A stretch of DNA of 64,000 nucleotides from Streptomyces agglomeratus (GTDB lineage Bacteria; Actinomycetota; Actinomycetes; Streptomycetales; Streptomycetaceae): the NCBI RefSeq assembly GCF_001746415.1, contig NZ_MEHJ01000001.1:1489001-1553000 (forward strand), written 5' to 3'. The notes below the pieces were generated by a model. The model had not been told where the DNA came from. It saw only the letters and a program-made list of their open reading frames with translations, and made no database searches. Below, piece after piece: positions 1 through 8,772 of the stretch. The translations under genes and the position numbers were made by a program. The stretch's first letter is position 1; every line of letters starts with the position of its first letter.

Positions 1-1214
1 TCGTGAACCGCGCCCTGGTCTTCCTGACCAGCTGCGACGAGCGGCGCGACGACACCTGGGAGCGCACGCCCTGGTGGGAGTTCACCCGGGCCGCGCGCAT
101 GTCCAAGGACTACCAGCGCATCCTCGCCATCGGCGTCACCCGCAACATCGTCGCGACGAAGGCCGAGGAGGCGAGTACACGCACGGTCGGCACGCTCGGC
201 GAGGCTTTCGTGCTCAACGCGCTGGGCCGGGGCGCCGACGGCCCGCCGGACCGCATCCTCAACGCCCCGACGAACGAGGCGTGGATCGACCCGTGGGTGG
301 ACCATCTGCGCGGCCTCGGCGTCGATTTCCGGGTCGGCTGGACCGTACGGGAGATGAGGTACGCCGACGGGAAGATCTCGGCGGCGATGATCGAGGACCC
401 CGACGGCGTACGCCGGACCGTGACCGCCGGGCACTACGTCTGCGCCCTCCCGGTGGAGCACGCGCGCCCCACCTGGAACGCCGCGATGCGCGCCGCCGAT
501 CCGCAACTGGCGCGGTGCGATCGGCTCAGGACGGACTGGATGACGGGCATCCAGTTCTATCTGACGGAACGTACGCCGATCCTGCACGGCCACGTGAACT
601 GCATCGACTCGCCCTGGTCGCTGACCGCCATCGCCCAGGCCCAGCACTGGCCCGGCCGGGACTTCGCCGCCGACTACGGCGACGGCACGGCGGCGGACTG
701 CCTGTCGGTCGACATCTCCGAGTGGGACAAGCCCGGGATTCTGTACGGGAAGACGGCCAAGCAGTGCACCCGCGAGGAGGTCGCGCGCGAGGTGTGGGCC
801 CAGCTCAAGGCCGCGCTCAACGACACCGGCAGGACGGTGCTGCGCGACAGCGCCCTGCACTCGTGGTTCCTCGACCCGGGGGTGGACGGCATCGGAACCC
901 CGAACCCGACCAACGAGGACGAGCTGCTGATCCACCCCGTGGGCACGCTGCACAACCGTCCCTCGGCGGCCACCAGGATCCCCAACTTCTACCTGGCGGG
1001 CGACTACGTGTCCGTCGACATCGACCTGGCGACGATGGAGGGCGCGAACGCGTCGGCCCGCGCGGCGGTCAACGCCCTGCTGGACCGCGCCGGTTCGGCG
1101 GCACCCCGCTGCACGGTCACACCACTGTTCCGGCCGCCGGAGATCGAGTTCCTGAAGCGGCACGACCGGACGCGCTACCGGCTGGGGCTGCGGAACGCGC
1201 TCGATCTCGGGTGA
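1..1214 (+). CDS. FAD-dependent oxidoreductase (amine oxidase / hydroxysqualene dehydroxylase-like), 5' partial
   Basis: The gene runs in from the left edge; about 403 residues are visible and the N-terminal FAD-binding Rossmann fold (GxGxxG) is missing, so the true start is outside the window. The C-terminal end carries the typical flavoprotein signature NFYLAGDYV followed by a Met-Glu-Gly-Ala helix (visible residues about 327-350), which in this superfamily contacts FAD. The body resembles FAD-dependent desaturase/dehydroxylase proteins (phytoene desaturase or hydroxysqualene dehydroxylase relatives). The substrate cannot be told from the sequence. It ends 3 bases before the convergent stop of the NACHT gene, leaving no room for a separate terminator. 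Family assignment is fairly safe; the reaction is not. Confidence 0.75.
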   Translation, partial: VNRALVFLTSCDERRDDTWERTPWWEFTRAARMSKDYQRILAIGVTRNIVATKAEEASTRTVGTLGEAFVLNALGRGADGPPDRILNAPTNEAWIDPWVDHLRGLGVDFRVGWTVREMRYADGKISAAMIEDPDGVRRTVTAGHYVCALPVEHARPTWNAAMRAADPQLARCDRLRTDWMTGIQFYLTERTPILHGHVNCIDSPWSLTAIAQAQHWPGRDFAADYGDGTAADCLSVDISEWDKPGILYGKTAKQCTREEVAREVWAQLKAALNDTGRTVLRDSALHSWFLDPGVDGIGTPNPTNEDELLIHPVGTLHNRPSAATRIPNFYLAGDYVSVDIDLATMEGANASARAAVNALLDRAGSAAPRCTVTPLFRPPEIEFLKRHDRTRYRLGLRNALDLG

Positions 1215-1217
1215 CGG

Positions 1218-4200
1218 TCAGGACGCCTCCGGCCGTCCCGGGTACGCGGCGGCCAGGGCGCGTACCCGGGCCGTGGTCTCCGGCGGTACGTCGCGCAGCT
1301 GGTCGCCGGTGAGCCGGTCCAGCACCTGACGGGCCGCGTCGCCGAACCACCCGCTCGCCCACTGCGCCTCACTGGTCGCGGCCCACAGGGCCAGCACCCG
1401 GCCGAAGGCGTCCGCCCCCAGGAGAACGTCCACCGCCGCCTCCCAGCAGGCCCGCAGCGCGGCGCGGTCCTCCCCCGTGGCGCCCGCCTCCAGTGCCCCC
1501 ATGGCGGCCCTGGCCAGCGCTTCCAGGGCGTGCGGCTCGAGCTCCACCGGATACAGCGCGCCCAGCACCCGCGCCACCACGGGCGGGGGGAGTCGGCCCG
1601 CGTCGTCGGCCAGTTGCCCCAGGATGATCCAGGTGGCGCAGCGCCGGGTGGAGGAGTCGAGACCGGAGTACCGCCGCAGGAAGGTGCCGCAGCGCTCGTA
1701 GAGAACGCCCAGTTCGCCGTCCGGGGTGCCGAGTCGGCTCGCCAGCCACAGGTCCGTCAGGCTGTGCGCGACCGAGGTGGCGGTCCCGTCCGGCGTGCCG
1801 ACGAAGGTCGTGACGGCGGAGCCCAGCCGGCGGAACAGCGGGTCGACGGCGTGCAGGACGACGGCGTCGTTCGTGCCGCCCGACACCGCCATCTTGTGCC
1901 GGATCTGGTCCGGGTAGGGCCGGGACCAGCAGATGCCGCCGGTCCGGTCCCCGTGGCCCGGCGGACGGCCGTACAGCCAGTAGGCGTCGACCGGTTCGGG
2001 GACGAGAGCGTCCGCGGTCGGCCGGATGTCCAGGTCCCGCCGGCCGTCGGTCCAGACGTGGCGGAGGTCCAGCGCGACCGCGAAGTCCGTCCACTCCGGT
2101 TCGGTGAAGGCCGACCGCCACAGCAGGACGTGACGGTGCCAGGTCCCGGCCGGATTGGCGTCGTCGGGGAACACCACGCTCGCCTTCACCCCGTCCCTGA
2201 CCAGAACCGTCAGCATCATGAGGTTCGCGCCGTAGAGGCCGTGGCGCGAGGAAGTCGCACGGAGGGTCGGCCGGTATTCGGCGAAGCGGTGTTCGGTGCG
2301 GTTGCGGTGGTCGGCCATCACGGTGACGAGGAGTTCGCCCAGCCGGTCGCGGTCCTCCGGTGCGATGTGGCGGATGCGGGCGGCGACGAAGCGCAGCATC
2401 TGGCGTGACGACAGCGGCGCGTACGACAGCAGGACGTACAGCAGGTCGTCGTCGACGCCGGTACGGCCGAGCGAGAGCGCGGGGCGCTGGTCGAGCAGGC
2501 CGGTGAGCAGGTGTACGGCGAGACGGGCGGCCAGGTATTCGCCGAAGGTGGCGTGCAGGAATTCGTACGTCGCCAGCCGGTGGTCGTCGCGGAGCGCCTG
2601 GGCCCGCTGGACGAAGAAGAACCGGCCGAGCGCGATCTCCGCCTGGTCGAGCGGCGCGCGGAAGCCGGTGGCCTGCGGCGACTGGGGGCGGCCGAGCAGC
2701 GCCGTCAGGTCCTGCTCCAGTTCGGTGGTGGTGATCCACTGCCGGTGCCGGTTGAGCATGCCGAAGGAGATCAGGGAGAGGCGCTGGAGCTCCTGCTCGA
2801 CCCGGACGGCCAGTTGCGGTTTCGACAGCGCCGTGGCGGACTTGCCGACCTCGCGGACGGCGAAGGACACCAGGAGCTCCTCGTAGAGCTCGGCCTCGTC
2901 CAGGGGTTCGTCGTCCCGCGTCCCGCATTGCAGCGCGTTCCCCGTCGCGTCGTACAGGGCGAGCATCAGCAGGAGCAGCGGCTGGGAGGCGAGGGCCTGG
3001 TGGCGGGCCGCGACGGACGGGGGCAGCGGGCGCAGTCCGTTCGCGGTGAGGTACGGCTCGTTGAGGCGGTTCCACAGGCGCAGCCAGCGCTCGACCTGCC
3101 GCTCCCGGAAGGGTTCCAGGCGCAGGGCCACCGCGCCTTCGGGGTAGCGGGCGCGGTCGGCGACGGCGGTGCGGCTGGTGACGAGCGCGAGTACCGGCCG
3201 CCCCTGGTCGGCTTCGCGCTGCTGGAAGCGGGCCACCCGTACCAGGTAGTCGGACTGGCTGACGCCGGTGGCCTGGAGCAGCTCGTCGAAACCGTCGAAG
3301 AGGAGGACGGGGACCGCTCCGTCGGCGGCCCGGACCAGATCCGGCCAGGAGGCCCGCTCGCCTGTCGTGGCGCGTACGGCGTGCTCGATCTGGTCCTGTA
3401 CGTCGGCGTCGGCCGGCACTTCGCGCAGGATGATCCGCACCGGCAGATAGCCGGCATCGGGCAGCCTGGCCGCGAGGATCTTGGTCAGTACGGACTTCCC
3501 GGCGCCGGGCTGGCCGAGCACGACCAGGGGTGCGGCGGTGGAGGCGACCGAGGTGAGGGCGCCCGCGAGGTACTCGGTGAGGTCGGACCGTACGGGGGCG
3601 CTCTCCCACCACTCCTCTTCGGCGGGCCCGTTCGGGCCCTCGGTGACGGCCCGGACGCGGAAGTCCGGATCGACGTACCCCTCGCCGAGGGTGGGCAGGC
3701 ACACGCCGGTCGGTGCCTCTCCCTCGGCCAGGATGGGGCGCGGCAGGGCTGCCCGGTAGCCGGTGGCGAGGGCGGCTGCCGCGTGGGTGAACGGGCGTAC
3801 CGGGGTCAGGCCCGCGAGGGCCGCCTCGATGCCGGTGAGCGCCCGGCGGATGCCGGTACGCGTGGCCTGGTGCTCGATCTGGCCGGACCAGAAGCCGAAC
3901 TCGGGCACTTCGAGCGCCAGTTGGGCGAACAGCTCCTGGTAGCGCTCGGTCGCCGCCGCGTACAGACGGTCGGCCATGGCTTCCTCGGCCGCGCACCGCT
4001 GCGTCTCGTCCAGACGGTCCCACACGGCGAGGCCGGTGATGAACGGGTGCAGCCGGGCACTGAGGGCCGCGTACCAGTGCTGGAGTTCGTGGAGAACCTG
4101 CTCGTACGGCTGGTGCGGGGCGGGCTGCGGGACGGCGGACGTGACCAGGCGGTGCACGAAGCCTTGTCCGTCGTCCTGGCCCCCCGCAAGGCTGATCTGC

Positions 4201-4553
4201 TCGCGCCGCGTCAGCTCCAGTTCGGCGAAGCGGAACGGAAGTTCCAGCTCACCGAGTGCTTCGAAGTACGCCGTCACCACGATCACCGCGTGCGCCGCCG
4301 CGATCCGTTCCGTACGCTCCGCCCGTTCGCAGGACCCCAGCCGCTCCCGCAGTCCGGTCGTCAGGTCCCGTCCGAGCCTGAGCACCCCCCCCCGCGCCTC
4401 GAACAGGTTGAGCACCGCGTCGCTGGTCCCGCCCGTGGCCATGGACAGGGCCCCGGCCAGTGCCCGGTCGGCCGCCGTCAGGGCGGCGCTGTCGCCGCCG
4501 AGAATCGCCACCGCGTCGCCGTAACTGAGAAGTCGTCGCCCCCGTACCGTCAC
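1218..4553 (-). CDS. NACHT-domain NTPase with NNH7-like N-terminal helical domain
   Basis: A 1111-residue STAND-type NTPase. The first ~130 residues resemble the NACHT N-terminal helical domain 7 found in actinobacterial NACHT proteins. A Walker A motif GQPGAGKS lies at residues 347-354 and a Walker B/DEL stretch (LLFDGFDEL) near residue 420. The rest is a long helical C-terminus without obvious tandem repeats. NACHT proteins act as signal-sensing switches, and several bacterial members are antiphage proteins; a defence role here is inference. The GTG start has in-frame TGA and TAG codons just upstream and no clear Shine-Dalgarno sequence. It lies 25 bases after the ABC-transporter ATPase gene on the same strand, so it could be read from that transcript. 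Confidence 0.85.
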   Translation of the reverse strand: MTVRGRRLLSYGDAVAILGGDSAALTAADRALAGALSMATGGTSDAVLNLFEARGGVLRLGRDLTTGLRERLGSCERAERTERIAAAHAVIVVTAYFEALGELELPFRFAELELTRREQISLAGGQDDGQGFVHRLVTSAVPQPAPHQPYEQVLHELQHWYAALSARLHPFITGLAVWDRLDETQRCAAEEAMADRLYAAATERYQELFAQLALEVPEFGFWSGQIEHQATRTGIRRALTGIEAALAGLTPVRPFTHAAAALATGYRAALPRPILAEGEAPTGVCLPTLGEGYVDPDFRVRAVTEGPNGPAEEEWWESAPVRSDLTEYLAGALTSVASTAAPLVVLGQPGAGKSVLTKILAARLPDAGYLPVRIILREVPADADVQDQIEHAVRATTGERASWPDLVRAADGAVPVLLFDGFDELLQATGVSQSDYLVRVARFQQREADQGRPVLALVTSRTAVADRARYPEGAVALRLEPFRERQVERWLRLWNRLNEPYLTANGLRPLPPSVAARHQALASQPLLLLMLALYDATGNALQCGTRDDEPLDEAELYEELLVSFAVREVGKSATALSKPQLAVRVEQELQRLSLISFGMLNRHRQWITTTELEQDLTALLGRPQSPQATGFRAPLDQAEIALGRFFFVQRAQALRDDHRLATYEFLHATFGEYLAARLAVHLLTGLLDQRPALSLGRTGVDDDLLYVLLSYAPLSSRQMLRFVAARIRHIAPEDRDRLGELLVTVMADHRNRTEHRFAEYRPTLRATSSRHGLYGANLMMLTVLVRDGVKASVVFPDDANPAGTWHRHVLLWRSAFTEPEWTDFAVALDLRHVWTDGRRDLDIRPTADALVPEPVDAYWLYGRPPGHGDRTGGICWSRPYPDQIRHKMAVSGGTNDAVVLHAVDPLFRRLGSAVTTFVGTPDGTATSVAHSLTDLWLASRLGTPDGELGVLYERCGTFLRRYSGLDSSTRRCATWIILGQLADDAGRLPPPVVARVLGALYPVELEPHALEALARAAMGALEAGATGEDRAALRACWEAAVDVLLGADAFGRVLALWAATSEAQWASGWFGDAARQVLDRLTGDQLRDVPPETTARVRALAAAYPGRPEAS

Positions 4554-4578
4554 CGTTCTGGTCTATCACCGGAAGCGG

Positions 4579-5340
4579 TCACAGGCGCCCGGCTTCGACA
4601 ATCCGCCGCAGGAACCGCCGGGTGCGTTCCTCCCGGGGGTCGCCGAAGATCTGCTCCGGCGAGCCGCGTTCCAGTACGACTCCGCCGTCCAGGAAGCAGA
4701 CCTGGTCGGCCACTTCACGCGCGAAGCCCATCTCGTGGGTGGCGAGGACCATCGTCATGCCGTCCCCCTTGAGATCCCGTACGACGTTCAGGACCTCCCC
4801 CACCAGCTCCGGGTCCAGCGCCGCCGTGATCTCGTCGAGCAGCAGCAGGCGCGGGCGTACGGCGAGGGCCCGGGCGATGGCGACGCGCTGCTGCTGGCCG
4901 CCGCTGAGGCGGTCGGGGTAGGCGCTCGCCTTGCCGGCGAGGCCGAGCCGGTCGAGGAGTTCGAGGGCGTGCGCCTGCGCCTGCGACCGCGACGTGCCGT
5001 GTACGCGCCTCGGCGCGAGGGTGATGTTGTCGAGCACCGTCATGTGCGGGAAGAGGTTGTACGCCTGGAACACGACGCCGATCCGGCGCCGCACGGTGTC
5101 CGCGTCGGCCCTCGGGTCGGTGATGTCCTCGCCGTCGAGGAAGATCGCGCCGTCGTCGATCTCCTCCAGGAGGTTCGCGCAGCGCAGGAGAGTCGATTTG
5201 CCCGATCCGGACGCGCCGATGAGAGCCGTGACGGTGTGCGGGGCGACGTCGAGGTTCACGTCACGCAGCACTACCGTGTCGCGCCCGAAGGTCTTGCGTA
5301 CGCCTTCCAGCCGCAGGACCGGTGTCCCGGTGCCGGTCAT
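4579..5340 (-). CDS. Polar amino acid ABC transporter, ATP-binding protein (GlnQ/HisP type)
   Basis: A 253-residue ABC ATPase that powers uptake of a polar amino acid. Walker A GASGSGKST is at residues 42-50, the ABC signature LSGGQQQR near 150 and Walker B LLLLDE near 170, followed by the switch histidine in ATHEM. Length and order are those of the PAAT family. The ATG overlaps the stop of the upstream permease gene (ATGA) and has a GGGAGG ribosome site inside that gene, so translation is coupled. Together with the next two upstream genes it forms a complete importer. The amino acid transported cannot be deduced. Confidence 0.93.
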   Translation of the reverse strand: MTGTGTPVLRLEGVRKTFGRDTVVLRDVNLDVAPHTVTALIGASGSGKSTLLRCANLLEEIDDGAIFLDGEDITDPRADADTVRRRIGVVFQAYNLFPHMTVLDNITLAPRRVHGTSRSQAQAHALELLDRLGLAGKASAYPDRLSGGQQQRVAIARALAVRPRLLLLDEITAALDPELVGEVLNVVRDLKGDGMTMVLATHEMGFAREVADQVCFLDGGVVLERGSPEQIFGDPREERTRRFLRRIVEAGRL

Positions 5341-6221
5341 GTGGTGCCTCCCTGGGCTCGCCGCCGGTCCATGCGGGCCGTCACCCAGTCGGTGAAGCGC
5401 GTCATCGGGATGGTCAGCGCGACGAAGACGAGGCCGGCGACGACGTACGGCGTGTAGTTGAATTCCTTGCTCGCGATGATCTGTGCCGCGTACACGGCGT
5501 CGACGGCGCCCGCGATGGAGACGAGGCCGGTGTCCTTCTGGAGCGACACCAGGTCGTTGAGCAGCGGCGGCACCACCCGGCGCACGGCCTGCGGCAGCAC
5601 CACGAAGCGCAGCGCCTGTCCGTTGGAGAGGCCCAGCGAGCGGGCCGCCGCCCGCTGCGAGGGGTGGACCGACTCGATGCCGGCCCGGAAGACCTCGGCG
5701 ACGTACGCCGAATAGGTCAGGGTGAGCGCCGCGCCGCCGAGCAGCACGGGGTCGGTGGTGACACCGGCCAGGCGCAGGGCGGGTACGCCGAAGACGACCA
5801 GCAGCAGGCAGATGATCAGCGGCAGGCCGCGGAAGAAGTCGGTGTACGCCGCCGCCAGGGCGCGCAGCGGGAAGAACACCGGCCCGCGCAGGGTGCGCGC
5901 CACGGCGAGGAGCATGCCGATGACGAGGACGGCGGCGCCGCAGACGACGAGCAGCCGCAGGTTGAGCCAGAGGCCGTCGATGACCTCGGGCAGCGCGTCT
6001 CGGGCGTACTCGGCGCTGAAGAAGGTCTCGCGCGTACGCGGCCAGCCCGGGGAGTTGGTGACGACGAGGTAGAGGACGGCGGCGGTGGCGAGCGTGCTCA
6101 GGGCCGCGACGGCGGTGGCGCGGCGGGTGCGGGCGCGCCGGTGGCGCTCGCGTTCGAGGCGCCGGGCGGAGGGGACGTACACGTCCTCCACCACCACGCC
6201 GTCCGTCTTCTCCACGGTCAC
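5337..6221 (-). CDS. Amino acid ABC transporter permease
   Basis: A 294-residue inner-membrane permease of the His/Glu/Gln/Arg type. It has a basic cytoplasmic N-terminus (residues about 18-35), then at least five hydrophobic segments and the conserved EAA loop region (EVFRAGIESVHPSQ and RSLGLSNGQALRFVVLPQA) that docks with the ATPase. The start is the GTG overlapping the stop of the binding-protein gene (GTGA at 6218-6221). The reading frame is open much further upstream, but that part overlaps the binding-protein gene in another frame and looks non-coding. It probably works as a homodimer because only one permease gene is present. Confidence 0.9.
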   Translation of the reverse strand: MTVEKTDGVVVEDVYVPSARRLERERHRRARTRRATAVAALSTLATAAVLYLVVTNSPGWPRTRETFFSAEYARDALPEVIDGLWLNLRLLVVCGAAVLVIGMLLAVARTLRGPVFFPLRALAAAYTDFFRGLPLIICLLLVVFGVPALRLAGVTTDPVLLGGAALTLTYSAYVAEVFRAGIESVHPSQRAAARSLGLSNGQALRFVVLPQAVRRVVPPLLNDLVSLQKDTGLVSIAGAVDAVYAAQIIASKEFNYTPYVVAGLVFVALTIPMTRFTDWVTARMDRRRAQGGTT

Positions 6222-7117
6222 TTGAGCACCGGAGCGTCGGCGGCCTCCGACAGCCACCGCTTCTCCAGCCCCGCGAGCGTCCCGTCCGCGCGCAGGGCGT
6301 CCACGGCGCCGGTCACGCAGGACGTGAGCCCGCTGTCCTTGTCGAGTACGAGACCGAACTGCTCGCCGGCGCCGCCGGTGTTCTCCAGCTGGCCGACGAT
6401 CTTCGCTTCGGGGACTTCCGCCGAGGTGATGTAGAAGGCGGTGGGGAGGTCGAGGACGATCGCTTCGACCTGGCCGTTCTTGAGCGCGGTCTTGGCGAAG
6501 TCGTTCTTCTGGAAGACGGCGGGCCGCTGCCCGGGCCTGATGACGTCGTTGACGACGTCGAGGCTGGTGGAGCCGACCTGTGCGCCGAGCTTGACGTCCT
6601 TGAGGCCGGCCAGGGTCGTGACCTTCGCGGCCTTGGAGGACTTGAGCGCGATGACGGCCTGGCGGACGTCGTAGTAGCCGGAGGAGAAGGAGACGGCCTT
6701 CTTGCGGCTGTCGCTGATGGAGATCTGGTTGATGTCGAAGTCGAACTTCTTCTCGCCCGGCGCGAAGGCGGTGTTGAACGGCACGGTCTGCCAGACCACT
6801 TCGTCCTTGCCGTAGCCGAGCTTCTTCGCCACGGCGTGCGCGACGGCCGACTCGAAACCCTTGCCGTTCGCCGGGTCGTCGTCCTCGAACCACGGTGCGT
6901 ACGCGGGCTTGTCCGTCCCGATGGTCAGCTTGCCGGGCACCTCGGTGGACAGTTTGCCGGGCGCGCAGCTCGCCGATGCCCCGGGCGCGGCGACCGGGGA
7001 CTCGGGCTGCGGGGCGCAGCCGGTGACGGCTGCGACGGCCGTCACGGTGAGCGCCGCGAAGGTCGCGAACTGGGCGGGGGAGGTGGTGCGGCGGCGGGGC
7101 CGGGTGGCAGGGCGCAT
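6218..7117 (-). CDS. Amino acid ABC transporter substrate-binding lipoprotein
   Basis: A solute-binding protein of family 3 (about 299 residues). The N-terminus has a twin-arginine-rich stretch, a hydrophobic core and a lipobox-like AVTGC, so it should be a membrane-anchored lipoprotein outside the cell. The mature part has the usual two-lobe features, for example the hinge-region segment LGAQVGSTS. I chose the ATG at 7117 because it places the signal peptide correctly; an in-frame ATG at 7175-7177 would add 20 residues. It is the first gene of the transporter operon and is separated from the divergent VWA gene by about 360 bases that should hold both promoters. Confidence 0.9.
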   Translation of the reverse strand: MRPATRPRRRTTSPAQFATFAALTVTAVAAVTGCAPQPESPVAAPGASASCAPGKLSTEVPGKLTIGTDKPAYAPWFEDDDPANGKGFESAVAHAVAKKLGYGKDEVVWQTVPFNTAFAPGEKKFDFDINQISISDSRKKAVSFSSGYYDVRQAVIALKSSKAAKVTTLAGLKDVKLGAQVGSTSLDVVNDVIRPGQRPAVFQKNDFAKTALKNGQVEAIVLDLPTAFYITSAEVPEAKIVGQLENTGGAGEQFGLVLDKDSGLTSCVTGAVDALRADGTLAGLEKRWLSEAADAPVLK

Positions 7118-7443
7118 GGCGGGAGCGTCGCAGTGGGCGAGGCCGATTGTCCAGGTCGGAGCGGGAAACGTCCGCATCCTGAAATGCGCCCGACATGTGT
7201 CGCGGGAGCGTCGGCATTGGCCGGTTCACGCGCCAGGTGCGAAGCGTTCGCGGCAGGCGCTGGGGGTGAGTCCGGTGCGGCGGCGCGGCCGGCACGGAGG
7301 TTGGCCGCCGTACCGAGTCCGCTCGCGCGGGCGGCGGATTCGACGGCGGGATCGCCGCGCTCCATCAACCGGCAGGCCGGCGCGACGCGTTCGGCGGTGG
7401 GCCGGGCCAGGGGTGTGGTGCCGAGCTGGGCGCCCTCCGCGTT
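7118..7443. other. Divergent intergenic region, no gene seen
   Basis: This stretch separates the minus-strand amino-acid transporter operon from the plus-strand VWA gene. Reading frames crossing it are short or continue antisense to the VWA gene and show no recognisable protein. It must contain the promoter of the transporter operon, but I see no convincing -35/-10 pair or operator for it. Confidence 0.5.
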
Positions 7444-7473
7444 TTGGGCGGCGGGGGCCATCTTCAATAGGAT
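7444..7473 (+). promoter_or_regulatory. Candidate promoter of the VWA gene, possibly leaderless
   Basis: TTGGGC (7444-7449), an 18-base spacer and TAGGAT (7468-7473) lie so that transcription would start close to the ATG at 7480. AGGA within the -10 element could alternatively serve as a ribosome site. Weak -35 match; the assignment is tentative. Confidence 0.3.
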
Positions 7474-7479
7474 CCGGCG

Positions 7480-8772
7480 ATGATCACAAGAAAACGGCTG
7501 ACGGCAGGGGCGTTCGGCCTGTTCGTCGCCCTGGCCGCCGGACTCCTCCCGGCCGGGCCCGCCGCAGCCGCCGCTGCCGCCGACGAACCGGACTCCCGCG
7601 ATTCCCCCAAGGTCGAACTGGTCCTCGATGTCAGCGGCTCCATGCGGGCCAAGGACATCGACGGCCAGTCCCGGATGGCCGCCGCCAAGCAGGCGTTCAA
7701 CGACGTACTGGACGCCGTGCCGGACGAGGTGCTGCTCGGCATACGCACCCTCGGCGCCGACTACCCCGGCGACAACCGCAAGACCGGCTGCAAGGACACC
7801 CGGCAGCTCTACCCGGTCGGCCCGCTCGACAGGACCGAGGCCAAGACCGCCGTCGCGACGCTCTCCCCCACCGGCTGGACGCCGATCGGGCCCGCGCTCC
7901 TCGGCGCGGCCGACGACCTCGAAGGCGGTGACGGCACCCGCAGGATCGTCCTCATCACCGACGGCGAGGACACCTGCGGCCCGCTCGACCCGTGCGAGGT
8001 CGCCCGGGAGATCGCCGCGAAGGGCACCCACCTGGTCGTCGACACGCTCGGCCTGGTCCCGAACGCGAAGATCCGCCAGCAGCTGACGTGCATCGCGGAG
8101 GCCACCGGCGGCACGTACACCGCCGTACAGCACACCGACGAACTGTCTGGCCGGGTCAAGCAGTTGGTTGACCGCGCCGCCGACCCCGTCGTCACTCCGG
8201 TCGCGACCGAGGGCACCGGCCGGTGCGCCGACGCGCCCGAGCTCGGGGCCGGTCTCTACACCGACCGCGAGAAGTTCTCCGAGCACCGCTGGTACCGGGT
8301 CGGCGTACTGCCCGGTCAGGAGCTGCGTGCCTCGGTCAGCATCGGCGCCGACCGCGCCGTCGCCCGTGACTACGGAGTGCTGCTGCGGGCGGTGACCACG
8401 CGCGGCCGGGAGATCGTGCGCGGCTCCGAGGCGGGCGACGGCCGTACGGACGTGATCTCGACCGGCCTGCGCTACCCGAAGGCACCGCTCGACGACGACA
8501 CCGACGGCGAGGTCAAGCCTGCGGCCGAGACCGTGTGTCTCCAGGTCAGCAACTCCTTCTCCGCTCCCGCGTCCGTCAAGACCACGCCCGGCCTGCCCGT
8601 CGAGCTGACCATCGACCTGGTGGACGGCCCCGACGAGGCGTCGGACGTCGCGTTGTTCGGTCTCGGCCACGGCTGGTGGCTGCTCGGCGTGCTCGCGCTG
8701 ACCGGTCTGCTCGCCGGACTGCTGTGGGGCTGGATCTCGCGCTGGCGCTTCGCCGTATGGAGGACCCACTGA
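7480..8772 (+). CDS. Exported von Willebrand factor type A domain protein, membrane-anchored
   Basis: A 430-residue secreted protein. Residues 1-34 form a signal peptide ending in an alanine-rich cleavage region. The VWA domain starts directly after, with a MIDAS metal site DVSGS at residues 50-54 and the later conserved TDGED segment near 160. After about 230 residues comes a second beta-rich domain, then a single C-terminal membrane segment (about 395-418) followed by a short basic tail, so the protein is anchored facing outward. VWA domains bind metal and protein partners. The next gene overlaps its stop (TGATG) and encodes a protein of the same layout, suggesting the two form a surface complex of unknown task. 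Confidence 0.85.
   Translation: MITRKRLTAGAFGLFVALAAGLLPAGPAAAAAAADEPDSRDSPKVELVLDVSGSMRAKDIDGQSRMAAAKQAFNDVLDAVPDEVLLGIRTLGADYPGDNRKTGCKDTRQLYPVGPLDRTEAKTAVATLSPTGWTPIGPALLGAADDLEGGDGTRRIVLITDGEDTCGPLDPCEVAREIAAKGTHLVVDTLGLVPNAKIRQQLTCIAEATGGTYTAVQHTDELSGRVKQLVDRAADPVVTPVATEGTGRCADAPELGAGLYTDREKFSEHRWYRVGVLPGQELRASVSIGADRAVARDYGVLLRAVTTRGREIVRGSEAGDGRTDVISTGLRYPKAPLDDDTDGEVKPAAETVCLQVSNSFSAPASVKTTPGLPVELTIDLVDGPDEASDVALFGLGHGWWLLGVLALTGLLAGLLWGWISRWRFAVWRTH

Noticed and set aside
2511..4772. A 753-codon plus-strand frame opposite the NACHT gene
   Set aside because: No family resemblance and antisense to an intact NACHT protein.
6222..7295. N-terminal extension of the permease frame over the binding-protein gene
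   Set aside because: The binding protein is clearly coding in another frame and the GTGA overlap gives a normal permease start.
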